64,000 nt of DNA from Mariniradius saccharolyticus AK6 (GCF_000330725.2 NZ_AMZY02000011.1:62001-126000); one strand, 5' to 3'. Numbered from the stretch's first letter, positions 1 through 8,428 are shown. Numbers and translations are program-made. Notes: a model not told the origin generated them from the letters alone.

Positions 1-511
1 ATCCGGAGATCCTGCCAGTCTGGAAGGAAGCAACGAACTCTTCGCCTTTGATATATACAAGCTCAACCTCCGCGCGCAGATGGCCGTCTTGACTGCCTGC
101 GAAACGGGCAAAAGTACAGTAGCTCCTGGCGAAGGCATGCTGTCGCTCGCCCATGCCTTCACCTATGCCGGAAGCCAAAGCCTTTTGGTAGGCCTGTGGA
201 AGATTGATGAAAAGGCGAGCAGCCAAATCACTGAGATATTTTACCAGAAGCTGGCGGAAGGCATGGATAAGCCCTCGGCACTGCGGGCTGCCAAGTTGCA
301 TTATCTTGCCCATGCCAGCGGAAGGGCACTATCCCCGGAGTTTTGGGCCGGGATTGTACTGATCGGGGATCCCAGCCCGATAGCATTGGACACCAATATT
401 CCTTGGTGGAAATACACCTTGTTGGCCCTCGCAATCCTCACACTTGCGGGGTTGATTTGGTGGCGTCGGTACGCTCTTCAAGCGAAGAGTCGGATTTCTA
501 AATTAGTCTAG
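1..511 (+). CDS. CHAT-domain protease, C-terminal part (5' end outside window)
   Basis: The reading frame is open from base 2 at the window edge, so only the last ~169 residues are seen. The segment MAVLTACETG carries the CHAT-family (caspase-like) catalytic Cys in its usual A-C-E-T-G setting, followed by a typical CHAT stretch ending in GDPSP. The partner His lies upstream of the window. After the CHAT domain comes a single hydrophobic segment (about bases 410-465) and a short basic tail, suggesting membrane anchoring near the C terminus. CHAT proteins of Bacteroidota often carry N-terminal TPRs and are often found near ECF sigma/TPR anti-sigma pairs; such a pair lies 3.6 kb downstream on the same strand. 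The internal ATG at 80 is not a start, because the family signature runs through it. Confidence 0.85.
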   Translation, partial: SGDPASLEGSNELFAFDIYKLNLRAQMAVLTACETGKSTVAPGEGMLSLAHAFTYAGSQSLLVGLWKIDEKASSQITEIFYQKLAEGMDKPSALRAAKLHYLAHASGRALSPEFWAGIVLIGDPSPIALDTNIPWWKYTLLALAILTLAGLIWWRRYALQAKSRISKLV

Positions 512-563
512 TGACTTGCCTCAATTCATTTTCATTCATTTTTCCATCAAAAACACACCGATT

Positions 564-1769
564 ATGAAGTTCCCATTCAAACCCCACCTATCAGTTCTGT
601 GCATGGTAATGCTGATTGCCATACTCTGGTCCAGTTGCGATCCAAAAGAAGAGCCCACACCAACTCCGCCGCCGGTGGTCACGCAGGAGGATATTGCCGC
701 GATTGACTCGAAGATCACCGCATTCCTGACGACTTACAACATCCCGGGTGCATCCCTTGCCATCAGCAAAAACGGGAAGTTGGTTTATAAAAAAGCCTAC
801 GGAAAGGCCGACAAGGAAGCCAATGTGGACATGACGCCTACCCATCGGTTCCGGGTCGCAAGCGTGACGAAGACTTTCACGGGAGTCGCGATCATGCGCC
901 TTGTCCAAGAGGGCAAACTGAACCTGGATGACAAGGTATTCGGCATGGGTGGCATTCTAGGTACCGAATATGGCACCAAGGCCTACAGTGCGCGGGTCTT
1001 GAACGTGACAGTCAAACATCTCCTGCAGATGACGACGGGGGGCTTCGTCCTTGCCAATGACAGTGATCCGATCGGTGCAAACCCCGCTATGAACAACGCT
1101 CAATATTTTACTTGGCTGATGGACAATGCAGTCCTCAAACATGATCCGGGCACCCGCCATTGGTACATCAATACCAACTATTTCATCGCAGCCAGAGTGA
1201 TCGAAAAGGTCTCTGGCAAGTCTTTTTACCAGTTTATGAAGGATGATTTTCTTACTCCCTTGGGCATCAACTCGGCCGTCATGGGACGTGGCAACCTCGC
1301 TGACCGACATGCTGATGAGGTAAAATATTATGGACAAGGTGGACTGCAAGGCAGGGAGTATGGATTTCCACTCGAGCGCAGGGATGGTGACGGTGGACTT
1401 GTCATCAATTCGGTCGACCTGTTGAAATTCGTCCTCGCGATCGATGGCTCGCCAAGCCGGCCTGATATCCTGAATGCCAACACGATGACTGCCTTCAAAA
1501 GCCCTTCCGGCCCCGCACCCCTGAGTCCAAACTTTGCCAACGGAGTCGCACTCTGGGGACAGAGAATTTACTTCTACGGAGCACTACCGGGAACCCGCTC
1601 ATCCTACATGACCGATCCCAACGGCATGGCCGTCGCACTGATCTTCAATGGGGGATTGGATTACTTCAATCCCGCGGTGTACAATCCCTTTGCGACCGCC
1701 CACCAAAACCTGCTGGTTGAACTGCTCACCACCAACACGAATGCCTACAAAGACATCGACCAGTTTTGA
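564..1769 (+). CDS. Serine hydrolase lipoprotein (beta-lactamase/S12 family), copy 1
   Basis: A 401-residue protein. The start at 564 was chosen because it gives a proper lipoprotein signal: basic start, hydrophobic core, then the lipobox L-W-S-S-C with Cys25. A Thr/Pro-rich linker follows and then a class C beta-lactamase-like fold: the nucleophile motif S-V-T-K starts at Ser100, and Tyr201 begins the Y-x-N motif (YIN). Members of this family are D-aminopeptidases, esterases or penicillin-binding proteins, so the substrate cannot be named. It is expected on the outer or inner membrane facing the periplasm or exterior. It is followed by a near-identical paralogue and by its own hairpin terminator, so the two genes look like a tandem duplication of gene plus terminator. 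Confidence 0.85.
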   Translation: MKFPFKPHLSVLCMVMLIAILWSSCDPKEEPTPTPPPVVTQEDIAAIDSKITAFLTTYNIPGASLAISKNGKLVYKKAYGKADKEANVDMTPTHRFRVASVTKTFTGVAIMRLVQEGKLNLDDKVFGMGGILGTEYGTKAYSARVLNVTVKHLLQMTTGGFVLANDSDPIGANPAMNNAQYFTWLMDNAVLKHDPGTRHWYINTNYFIAARVIEKVSGKSFYQFMKDDFLTPLGINSAVMGRGNLADRHADEVKYYGQGGLQGREYGFPLERRDGDGGLVINSVDLLKFVLAIDGSPSRPDILNANTMTAFKSPSGPAPLSPNFANGVALWGQRIYFYGALPGTRSSYMTDPNGMAVALIFNGGLDYFNPAVYNPFATAHQNLLVELLTTNTNAYKDIDQF

Positions 1770-1793
1770 TTTTTTCATTTGAGGCAAATACGG

Positions 1794-1827
1794 TCAGCCG
1801 GGGGATTCCTCGGCTGATTTTTTTTTT
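1794..1827 (+). terminator. Rho-independent terminator after serine hydrolase copy 1
   Basis: TCAGCCGGGG and CCTCGGCTGA form a ten-pair stem (one G-T wobble), followed by ten T residues. The same hairpin recurs after copy 2. Confidence 0.8.
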
Positions 1828-1835
1828 GAGAATAT

Positions 1836-1873
1836 GATGACAAGTTCCAATCCTCCCGATGTACGAATGTATC
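1836..1873 (+). repeat. Intergenic repeat R1 (diverged copy)
   Basis: It shares GATGACA and CCCGATGTA with the better-conserved copies at 3231 and 4080. It lies about 80 bp before serine hydrolase copy 2. Function unknown. Confidence 0.4.
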
Positions 1874-1954
1874 TGATTCCCAAATCCCCATGCATTTGGG
1901 AAACATGATCCCCAAATTGTTTTGCAGCCTATTTTCCAACCAAATACCAAAAAG

Positions 1955-3166
1955 ATGAAAACCTCGAACAGTTTCAGATTCAGCACATTGGGCACATTCA
2001 TGCTCGCTTTTCTTTTGATTTGCATTGCCTGTAGTCCCAAGGAGGAAGACCCCACGCCTATCACCCCAACTCCCGAAACCCAAAAGGATATTGAGGTAAT
2101 CGATGCCAAGATCAATACGTTTTTGACTACCCACAAAATCCCGGGAGCTTCTTTGGCGATTTCCAAAAACGGTAAGCTCGTGTACAAAAAGGCCTACGGC
2201 AAAGCAGATGTAGAAGCGAATGTGGACATGACCACTGAGCACCGGTTTAGAGTCGCCAGTGTTTCCAAGACCTTTACGGGAGTCGCGATTATGCGCCTCG
2301 TGCAGGCCGGTAAACTTACACTCGACGACAAAGTATTTGGGCCTGGAGGAATTCTGGGAACAGAATTCGGCACCAAGGCCTACAGCGTGCGGGTTCTCAA
2401 TGTGACTGTAAGGCACTTGTTACAAATGACGACCGGTGGCTGGGTATTGTCCAACGACCGCGATGCGATAGATTCCAATCCTGCGATGAACAACAAGGCC
2501 TTTTTTGATTGGATGCTGGACAATACCCTGCTCAAACACGATCCAGGTTCCCGTTTTTGGTACATCAATACCAACTATTTTGTCGCCGCGAGGGTGATAG
2601 AAAAAGTATCGGGCAAGTCCTTCTATCAATTCATGAAGGATGACTTCCTGGACCCACTTGGAATCGGCAGCGCCATCATGGGCAAAGGCACGCTCAGCGG
2701 AAGACACCCCAACGAAGTCAAATACTATGGGCAAGGTGGGACAAAGGGATTTGAGTACAACATCGCTTTGGAGCGAAGGGATGGTGACGGCGGCTTGGTG
2801 ATCAACGCGAGTGATCTACTCAAATTCGTAACCGCCATCGATGGCTTGCCTACCAGACCCGACATTCTGAATGCCTCGACCTACAGCCAATTTCTGCAGG
2901 GTTCAGGCCCGGCACCCCTCAGTCCAGACTTTGGAAATGGCATCGTCAGATGGGGAAGTAGGCTGTATTTCTATGGGGCTTTGCCTGGAACCAGGTCGTC
3001 CTACATGACGGAAAGCAATGGAATGGCAGTCGCGCTTATCTTCAACGGCAATGCAGATTATACCAATGCGGCCGCCAACAATGCCTTTGTGCAGGCCCAC
3101 CAGGCCCTCTTGGTGGATTTGCTCACCAACAATCTTACGGTGTACCAAAACATCGACCAGTTTTGA
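1955..3166 (+). CDS. Serine hydrolase lipoprotein (beta-lactamase/S12 family), copy 2
   Basis: A 403-residue paralogue of the preceding gene; by eye most residues are identical across the catalytic domain, with the main divergence in the signal peptide and linker. The start at 1955 gives a lipoprotein signal with Cys26 after L-I-C-I-A. The nucleophile motif S-V-S-K starts at Ser102 and the YIN motif at Tyr203. The C termini of both copies end in N-I/K-D-Q-F and the first bases of the 3' flank are also shared, so the duplication included the terminator. Both catalytic motifs are intact, so neither copy looks dead. Substrate unknown. Confidence 0.85.
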   Translation: MKTSNSFRFSTLGTFMLAFLLICIACSPKEEDPTPITPTPETQKDIEVIDAKINTFLTTHKIPGASLAISKNGKLVYKKAYGKADVEANVDMTTEHRFRVASVSKTFTGVAIMRLVQAGKLTLDDKVFGPGGILGTEFGTKAYSVRVLNVTVRHLLQMTTGGWVLSNDRDAIDSNPAMNNKAFFDWMLDNTLLKHDPGSRFWYINTNYFVAARVIEKVSGKSFYQFMKDDFLDPLGIGSAIMGKGTLSGRHPNEVKYYGQGGTKGFEYNIALERRDGDGGLVINASDLLKFVTAIDGLPTRPDILNASTYSQFLQGSGPAPLSPDFGNGIVRWGSRLYFYGALPGTRSSYMTESNGMAVALIFNGNADYTNAAANNAFVQAHQALLVDLLTNNLTVYQNIDQF

Positions 3167-3190
3167 TTTTTTCATTTGAGGCAGCTACGA

Positions 3191-3220
3191 TCAGCCGGGG
3201 GGATCCTCGGCTGATTTTCT
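3191..3220 (+). terminator. Rho-independent terminator after serine hydrolase copy 2
   Basis: TCAGCCGGGG pairs with CCTCGGCTGA and is followed by TTTTCT. The stem is the same as at 1794, with a weaker T-run. Confidence 0.7.
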
Positions 3221-3230
3221 CAGAAAGTGT

Positions 3231-3263
3231 GATGACATCTCCCAGTCAACCCGATGTATCTGT
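3231..3263 (+). repeat. Direct repeat R2, left flank of the HepT/MntA module
   Basis: Begins GATGACATCTCCC and contains CCCGATGTATC. It matches R3 at 4080-4112 over ~33 bases with about four differences, in the same orientation. R2 and R3 bracket the toxin-antitoxin pair. Confidence 0.55.
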
Positions 3264-3302
3264 AGAGGACAAAGGGATCTCTTGCGCTATGCCACCTGTA
3301 TC

Positions 3303-3662
3303 TTATTCCTTCAAACGTTCCTTTTCTATAATATCCTTGACTTCAGTAAGGTTGCCAGGTAGATTCCTGGAAATAATATCCCAAATTATGCGATAATCAA
3401 CTCCAAAATACTCATGGGAAATCCTGTTCCTTAGCCTGTACATTTCTTCCCAGGGAACATTGGGGTAGCTGTCCTTGATTTTTTTGGATATGTTTTTACT
3501 GGCTTCTCCAATTACCTCAAAATTCCGGATCACTGCGTCAACTGTTTTGTAATCCCGTTTGAAAGAATTGAAGTCTAAGCCATGGATATATTCTTGAATT
3601 CGCTCCATCGCCAATACGATGTCTTCAAGATACAAGATGTTGTCTCGCTTGCTAGGTTTCAA
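3303..3662 (-). CDS. hepT: HepT-like ribonuclease toxin (DUF86)
   Basis: A 119-residue helical protein of the HepT/DUF86 family. Residues 78-85 read R-N-R-I-S-H-E-Y, the R-x4-H-x-Y active-site motif of HEPN-type RNases, which cut RNA when not neutralised. The start is TTG, and its bases overlap the stop of the upstream nucleotidyltransferase gene in a TTGA overlap, implying translational coupling. In characterised pairs the partner MntA silences HepT by AMPylating a Tyr in or near this motif; Tyr85 is the candidate here. The pair is chromosomal and sits between direct repeats R2 and R3. Both key residues are present, so the toxin is probably active. Confidence 0.85.
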   Translation of the reverse strand: MKPSKRDNILYLEDIVLAMERIQEYIHGLDFNSFKRDYKTVDAVIRNFEVIGEASKNISKKIKDSYPNVPWEEMYRLRNRISHEYFGVDYRIIWDIISRNLPGNLTEVKDIIEKERLKE

Positions 3663-3949
3663 ATGTATTTTACTTGGTCTAGGATTGGTCTTTTTATCCT
3701 TTCTTTCAATGCTTCTTTAGTCACCAAGTCGATGCTAAGTCCGAATTCCTTTTCGAGGAATTTCTCCAGTGTAAAAAATTCCCACCCAATCGGTTGGGAA
3801 AACTCAACCAACAAATCCAAATCACTTCTTTCCGTCTGTTGTCCAGCAGCATAGGAACCGAAATACCCGATTTTGCTAACATGAAACCGATCTGCCAAAA
3901 GTGGCTTCAATTGTTGAAGTTTGGACTCTATGTCAACAGCTTGTCCCAT
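3659..3949 (-). CDS. mntA: MntA-like nucleotidyltransferase antitoxin
   Basis: A 96-residue minimal nucleotidyltransferase. Residues 31-45 show G-S, a ten-residue spacer, then D-L-D (Asp43, Asp45), the GSx10DxD signature that binds nucleotide and metal. In MntA/HepT modules this enzyme transfers AMP to the toxin and so acts as an enzymatic antitoxin. It is the first gene of the leftward pair and overlaps hepT by 4 nt. An exact TAAATTTG -7 box ends four bases before the ATG, so the transcript probably begins at or within a few bases of the start codon. Confidence 0.85.
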   Translation of the reverse strand: MGQAVDIESKLQQLKPLLADRFHVSKIGYFGSYAAGQQTERSDLDLLVEFSQPIGWEFFTLEKFLEKEFGLSIDLVTKEALKERIKRPILDQVKYI

Positions 3950-3953
3950 ATTT

Positions 3954-3961
3954 CAAATTTA
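3954..3961 (-). promoter_or_regulatory. Bacteroidota -7 box for mntA/hepT
   Basis: The minus strand reads TAAATTTG, an exact TAnnTTTG match 4 nt before the mntA ATG. No clear -33 TTG was seen. Confidence 0.45.
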
Positions 3962-4079
3962 ACCAAATTCTCGATGATTCATTTCCCCTACCCAAATGAT
4001 GAATGGCATTTACTTTTCGATGGATTTCAAAGCAATCAGCTATCAACCCCACCTGGCAATAATTTTCTGAATTTATGCT

Positions 4080-4112
4080 GATGACATCTCCCTGCCAGCC
4101 CGATGTATCGGT
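4080..4112 (+). repeat. Direct repeat R3, right flank of the HepT/MntA module
   Basis: GATGACATCTCCC followed by CCCGATGTATC, the partner of R2 at 3231-3263. It ends 14 bp before the -33 element of the ECF sigma promoter, so it could instead be a regulatory sequence. Confidence 0.55.
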
Positions 4113-4126
4113 ACTAGGCAAAGAAA

Positions 4127-4156
4127 TTGATTCAAAGCCAGAATTGAGTATATTTC
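4127..4156 (+). promoter_or_regulatory. Promoter of the ECF sigma factor gene
   Basis: TTG at 4127-4129, a 19-bp spacer, then TATATTTC at 4149-4156 (one mismatch to TAnnTTTG). The expected start of transcription falls at about the ATG at 4164. Confidence 0.5.
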
Positions 4157-4163
4157 TGCTAAC

Positions 4164-4724
4164 ATGCAGAAAGATACTTTTTACACACAGGAGCAGTTGG
4201 TCGATGGCGTCCGCGCCAATGATGCCGCTATCCTGCGCTGGCTTTACCAATCCCAATACCCCAAGGTACGGAAGTTTGTCCTCGACAATAATGGCGACGA
4301 GGACCAAGCCAAGGACCTTTTCCAAGAAGCATTTATTGCCTTTTGGGGCAATATCAAAGACAATAAATTCCAGCCCGAAAACGGCAGCGCCCTCACGGGA
4401 TACTTGTACCAGATTGCCAAAAACAAATGGTTGGACTTCCTCCGGTCCTCGCAATTCAAGAAAACCGTCCTCCTCCAAACGGAGCATGACAAGATCGACG
4501 AGGAGGAAGACAACGACTGGATGCAGTACCGGACATTGGTAGCCACAGAGATCAATAACCTCGGGGACAACTGCCGGGAAATCCTGCGGCGGTTTTACTT
4601 CGCCAAGGAATCCATGGAGCTGATCGCCAAGGCCTTTCAATGGACGGAAGCGACAGCCCGCAACACCAAATACCGCTGCATACAGCGCCTGAGAGAAAAA
4701 GTAAAGACCCAAATAAAATCCTAG
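4164..4724 (+). CDS. ECF-family RNA polymerase sigma factor
   Basis: A 186-residue sigma-70-like factor. Region 2 is seen as D-L-F-Q-E-A-F-I-A-F-W with the N-K-W-L-D-F-L-R segment; region 4 has C-R-E-I-L-R-R-F-Y and a helix-turn-helix ending A-R-N-T-K-Y-R-C-I-Q-R-L-R. There is no sigma-1.1 or region 3, so it is of ECF size. It is followed after 3 nt by a membrane protein with an anti-sigma-like N terminus, the usual partner arrangement. Regulon unknown. The nearby CHAT protease and serine hydrolases are plausible targets by position only. Confidence 0.9.
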   Translation: MQKDTFYTQEQLVDGVRANDAAILRWLYQSQYPKVRKFVLDNNGDEDQAKDLFQEAFIAFWGNIKDNKFQPENGSALTGYLYQIAKNKWLDFLRSSQFKKTVLLQTEHDKIDEEEDNDWMQYRTLVATEINNLGDNCREILRRFYFAKESMELIAKAFQWTEATARNTKYRCIQRLREKVKTQIKS

Positions 4725-4727
4725 ACA

Positions 4728-5471
4728 TTGGAAAATTCCAACCACATATCGCAAGAAGAGTTTGAAAGGATCGAGCGCTACCTCATCGGGGAAATGCCGG
4801 AGGCGGAGCGACTTGCATTTGAACAGCAAATGGCCGCCGACGGCTCCCTACGTCAATACGTAAAGGAAATCAAGATCATCCTTGAGGAAGTCGAAACGAC
4901 CAATCTCCGCCATACGCTGGACAGATTCCACGAAGAGATTGCTGCAACAAAAACAGTACCCCTATCCTTGCAGTCCAAGAAACTTGCCTGGATCCCCTGG
5001 GCGGTGGCCGCATCGCTTATACTTGCCTTGGGCCTGTGGGTACTTGTGGGTGGTGGACAGTCCGAAAACGAACGCCTCTTTACCGCCTACTTTGAGCCCG
5101 ATCCGGGATTAGTGACGGCCATGGGCGTCAGTGATCAGTACGAATTTGACCGGGGAATGGTCGATTACAAAATGGGCCAATACCAATCCGCTATCAACCG
5201 TTGGGAAAAACTACTGCAACAAAAGCCAAAAAACGACACGCTGAATTACTTTTTGGGAGCATCCTACTTGGCTTCGGAGCAAGGTGACAAAGCCGCAGCC
5301 TATTTCCAGACAGCGTTGGAAAGTCAAAACAGCATCTTTGCCGATGACGCTTGGTGGTATCTAGGACTGACTTGGCTCAAGCAGGGGGAAATCGACAAAG
5401 CGAAAGACGCCCTCCAACGCAGCCAAAAACCGGAGGCGAAAAGGCTGATGGAGGAAGCGAACATGAGATAA
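4728..5471 (+). CDS. Anti-sigma-like membrane protein with TPR repeats
   Basis: A 247-residue protein starting at a TTG three bases after the sigma gene stop; no better in-frame start precedes it. Residues 1-75 are a charged helical region (E-E-F-E-R-I-E-R-Y-L-I-G-E-M-P) like the cytoplasmic anti-sigma N termini of Bacteroidota, without a zinc motif. A membrane segment spans about 88-108. Residues ~135-240 carry two to three TPRs, presumably periplasmic. The likely job is to hold the upstream sigma factor at the membrane and release it on a signal sensed by the TPR domain. The gene is tightly coupled to the sigma gene. This role is inferred from family habit, not from a diagnostic residue. 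Confidence 0.75.
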   Translation: MENSNHISQEEFERIERYLIGEMPEAERLAFEQQMAADGSLRQYVKEIKIILEEVETTNLRHTLDRFHEEIAATKTVPLSLQSKKLAWIPWAVAASLILALGLWVLVGGGQSENERLFTAYFEPDPGLVTAMGVSDQYEFDRGMVDYKMGQYQSAINRWEKLLQQKPKNDTLNYFLGASYLASEQGDKAAAYFQTALESQNSIFADDAWWYLGLTWLKQGEIDKAKDALQRSQKPEAKRLMEEANMR

Positions 5472-5502
5472 AATCCTGCCTTCGTGACCTTTTCAATACC
5501 AA

Positions 5503-6659
5503 TTAACCACGCTGGAATTCTTTCAAAAACTCAGAGGGCTTCATTCCCTTGAATTTTTTGAAAGCGACAGAAAAGGAATTCCGGTTATTGAAGCCGCTTT
5601 TCTCAGCCAGAGCCTCTAGTGTGAGGTACTGGAATTGTCCTGATTGGATAATACGGCAGGTCTCATCGATCCGATGTCTGTTGATCAAATCGTGAAAAGT
5701 TGAATCTTGGATTTGGTTGATGTAGTAGGTGAGTTGGTAAGCAGGGATCTTGGTGTCCTTTGCCAAGTCGGCGAGTGTGTAGCCTTTTTGATATTCAAAA
5801 CTTCTTTCAGTTTCCCATCCAATAACGCTGATTTCTCAGCTGGCCATACTTCTGTTGTTTTTGGGTCTTGTTCGGCTTGCTCCTCCTGCACCACGCGGAG
5901 GTATTCAAATTCATTGTGGCCATAGAGCACCTTTGGGAAAAACAAAATGGCGAATCCCGACCCCAATATCAAAACGGAGGCGGTAAGATGGGAAAGATCA
6001 TATTGAAGATTTCCCATTTTTAACAGATTGGCCGCCAAATACGGAAAGACCATCAAGGACAGAAAAGCCAAGTAGATGACCATCCAATTGAGCCAGGGCC
6101 GCTCGAATTGCGGAATTTCCTTTCCCCTATATCGCTGAACCAACAGTCGAACGCAAAGAAACAAATAGATAAGAATGACAAAGGTCCGAAAGAGCGTGTG
6201 GAAATTTTTGGGGAGAAACAATGATTGGTTATACGCCACAAATAGCTGCGGATCATAGATCTCTTGCATGATTAGCGCTCTTTTCTCCGCAATTGACATC
6301 CCAAATAGCACGTGGGAATAGTCCACCACAAAGAGAAACGCCGGAAGGAAAAAAAGCAGGTCCCTCTTTGAATGTGAGTTTGGATAAAGCACGGCCCTGA
6401 TGTACAGGTAGAAAAAGGCAGGAAATAACAGTCCTGCGATATTGCCGGTCCGATAAAGTGCCGGAAAATGGACGAAATTTCCGGAGGAAACCAGCCAAGC
6501 GATGAAGGTACCGTATGTCAAAGTGAAGAATGAGAAACCCAAAAAGACGTTTGGGGCATATTTACGCACTCCAACATAAAGCAACACGGCGGAAATCACC
6601 ATCCCAAACAAATGGGAACCCAAATAAACCAGATCCTTGAAGTGAATGACGATTTCCAT
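5503..6659 (-). pseudogene. Membrane-anchored AraC-family regulator, frameshifted
   Basis: The N-terminal ~285 residues (start ATG at 6659) are a seven-helix membrane domain; the last ~95 residues are an AraC-type helix-turn-helix domain (A-L-A-E-K-S-G-F, then S-F-S-V-A-F-K-K-F-K-G). The two parts are in different frames. Joining them needs one extra base in the four-A run at 5797-5800: the protein would then run K-E-V-F-E-Y-Q-K-G-Y-T-L-A-D-L-A-K-D straight into the DNA-binding domain. As written, the first frame continues with unrelated residues to a stop at 5685. Proteins with this layout are common in Bacteroidota and are usually ~370-390 aa. The break could be a real mutation, programmed slippage or a sequencing error. 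Confidence 0.75.
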
Positions 6660-6819
6660 CCCAAAATTCAAAAGATGAAAATTGGAGGAAAAAACGTTCA
6701 AATCAAAGGGAGATGTCTTTTTCCCCCAGAATGAGATGAACGCTTAAAAAATCACATTCTTCCTAGGACCTTGTTGAAGGCCACGCCAAACCTCCAAGCA
6801 TCCTTCAATTGAAAAGTGG

Positions 6820-6851
6820 AAAAAACTGAGCAACCCGAAAGGACTGCTCAG
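6820..6851 (-). terminator. Rho-independent terminator after the sulfatase gene
   Basis: CTGAGCA (6826-6832) pairs with TGCTCAG (6845-6851); on the minus strand the stem is followed by six T residues. It lies 15 bp past the sulfatase stop. Confidence 0.75.
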
Positions 6852-6865
6852 TGATAAATCATCTG

Positions 6866-8428
6866 CTATCGACCTCCGCCAGCACTTCTCAACATCTCTT
6901 CGATTTTGGTTAGGTTGAATGAACCAGGAGTTTGTGAAGGTGGATAATCTTTCATTGTCATTAGAAACTTCGCCGCAAGTCCTTGAATTGGCACGATCAC
7001 AAAAGGACGGTCCAAGAACCAATCGTTGTAGGTATTGGAATTGTGTTGCGCTTTCTCGAATGGATCTCTCCGCAGATTGAAGAGCAAAGGCGCACGAAGC
7101 TCAACGAAAGGCTCCCGCCACACGCCAAAGGCTTCGCCCCTGTTTTCCAAAAACACAACTTTCCAGTCACCATAGCGTGCAGCCACCACTTGGCCATCGT
7201 CATTGACATACCAAAACTCATTTCTCGGAGACACCTGGCTTTTTCCAGTCAGATAGTCGAGCTGATTGTATCCATCGATATAGTTCTTGTAAGTACGGCC
7301 ATTGATGGTAGTCCCTTTGAGGAGCCTGTCCTTCACATTGGTGTCGCCTGCGATTGCGGCAAAGGTCGGCAGCCAATCTTCGTGGGACACGATGCCGTTG
7401 AGTGTGATTCCTGCGGGGAATTTGCCGGGCCAGCGTACAAATGTGGGAACCCGGTAAGCACCTTCCCAGTTGGAGTTCTTTTCGGAGCGGAAAGGAGTGG
7501 TACCTGCATCCGGCCAAGTATTGTAATGGGGGCCATTGTCGGTAGAATACATCACAAGGGTATTGTCCGCGATTCCCAACTCGTCTAGAAGTTTGAGCAA
7601 TTCGCCCACATGCATATCGTGCTCGACCATGCCATCACCATATTCGTCCTGTCCAGAAATACCGATGTGCTCATCTTTCACATGGGTGCGGAAGTGCATG
7701 CGGGTACCGTTCCACCAGGTGAAGAAAGGCTTACCTGCTGCTACCTGTTTTTTGATAAATTCCTTTGCCGCGGCGACGGTCTCATCGTCGATGGTCTCCA
7801 TACGCTTTTTGGTCAGCGGTCCAAGCTCCTTGATGGTTTGTCCACCTTTGCCATCTGATTTGGTATGCAGAATTCCACGTGGCTTGAATGTCTCATAAAA
7901 GGTCTTGCCATTTGCCAGAACCATATCTTTTGGGTAGTCCCTATTTTCGGGCTCTTCTTCGGCATTGAGGTGGTACAGGCTTCCCATAAACTCATCAAAG
8001 CCATGCATCGTGGGCAAATGTTCGTCCCTGTCGCCTTGGTGGTTTTTGCCAAATTGCCCGGTGGCATAGCCTTGGGCTTTCAACACAGTTGCCATGGTTA
8101 CGTCGGTTTTTTGCCAGCCTTCTTTTGCACCGGGCAAACCGACTTTGGTCATCCCCGAACGCACCGGAACAGATCCACTGATAAATGCCGCCCGTCCAGC
8201 GGTACAGGACTGCTGTGCATAATAATCCGTAAATGCAATCCCCTCCTTAGCAATCCGATCGATGTTGGGTGTGCGATACCCCATCATGCCACGGTTATTG
8301 TGACTGATGTTCCAGGTTCCGATGTCGTCGCCCCAGATCACCAATATATTGGGTTTCTTTTGGGCTTGTGCCTGACTAAGTGGAACCACGCCTGCCAGCA
8401 GAAAAAACAATAAGGTTAATCTTCTCAT
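6866..8428 (-). CDS. Secreted sulfatase (arylsulfatase-type, S1 family)
   Basis: A 520-residue enzyme. The start at 8428 (M-R-R-L-T-L-L-F-F) gives a Sec signal peptide of about 22 residues; an upstream in-frame codon would bury it. N-I-L-V-I-W-G-D-D supplies the metal-binding Asp pair. Cys75 lies in S-C-T-A-G-R, the C-x-A-x-R motif in which Cys is converted to formylglycine by the sulfatase-maturing enzyme. No maturase gene is in the window. The enzyme hydrolyses a sulfate ester, possibly of a polysaccharide or sulfolipid, in the periplasm or outside. It is a lone sulfatase without SusCD or glycoside hydrolase neighbours, so the substrate cannot be named. It is transcribed divergently from an aminotransferase gene. 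Confidence 0.92.
   Translation of the reverse strand: MRRLTLLFFLLAGVVPLSQAQAQKKPNILVIWGDDIGTWNISHNNRGMMGYRTPNIDRIAKEGIAFTDYYAQQSCTAGRAAFISGSVPVRSGMTKVGLPGAKEGWQKTDVTMATVLKAQGYATGQFGKNHQGDRDEHLPTMHGFDEFMGSLYHLNAEEEPENRDYPKDMVLANGKTFYETFKPRGILHTKSDGKGGQTIKELGPLTKKRMETIDDETVAAAKEFIKKQVAAGKPFFTWWNGTRMHFRTHVKDEHIGISGQDEYGDGMVEHDMHVGELLKLLDELGIADNTLVMYSTDNGPHYNTWPDAGTTPFRSEKNSNWEGAYRVPTFVRWPGKFPAGITLNGIVSHEDWLPTFAAIAGDTNVKDRLLKGTTINGRTYKNYIDGYNQLDYLTGKSQVSPRNEFWYVNDDGQVVAARYGDWKVVFLENRGEAFGVWREPFVELRAPLLFNLRRDPFEKAQHNSNTYNDWFLDRPFVIVPIQGLAAKFLMTMKDYPPSQTPGSFNLTKIEEMLRSAGGGR

Noticed and set aside
1775-2416. 213-residue frame antisense to serine hydrolase copy 2
   Set aside because: Mirror frame of a conserved coding region; the equivalent frame is also open in copy 1 because of the duplication.
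3933-4829. 298-residue open frame opposite the ECF sigma gene
   Set aside because: Antisense to an intact sigma factor and no recognisable motif; it runs through the R3 repeat and promoter.
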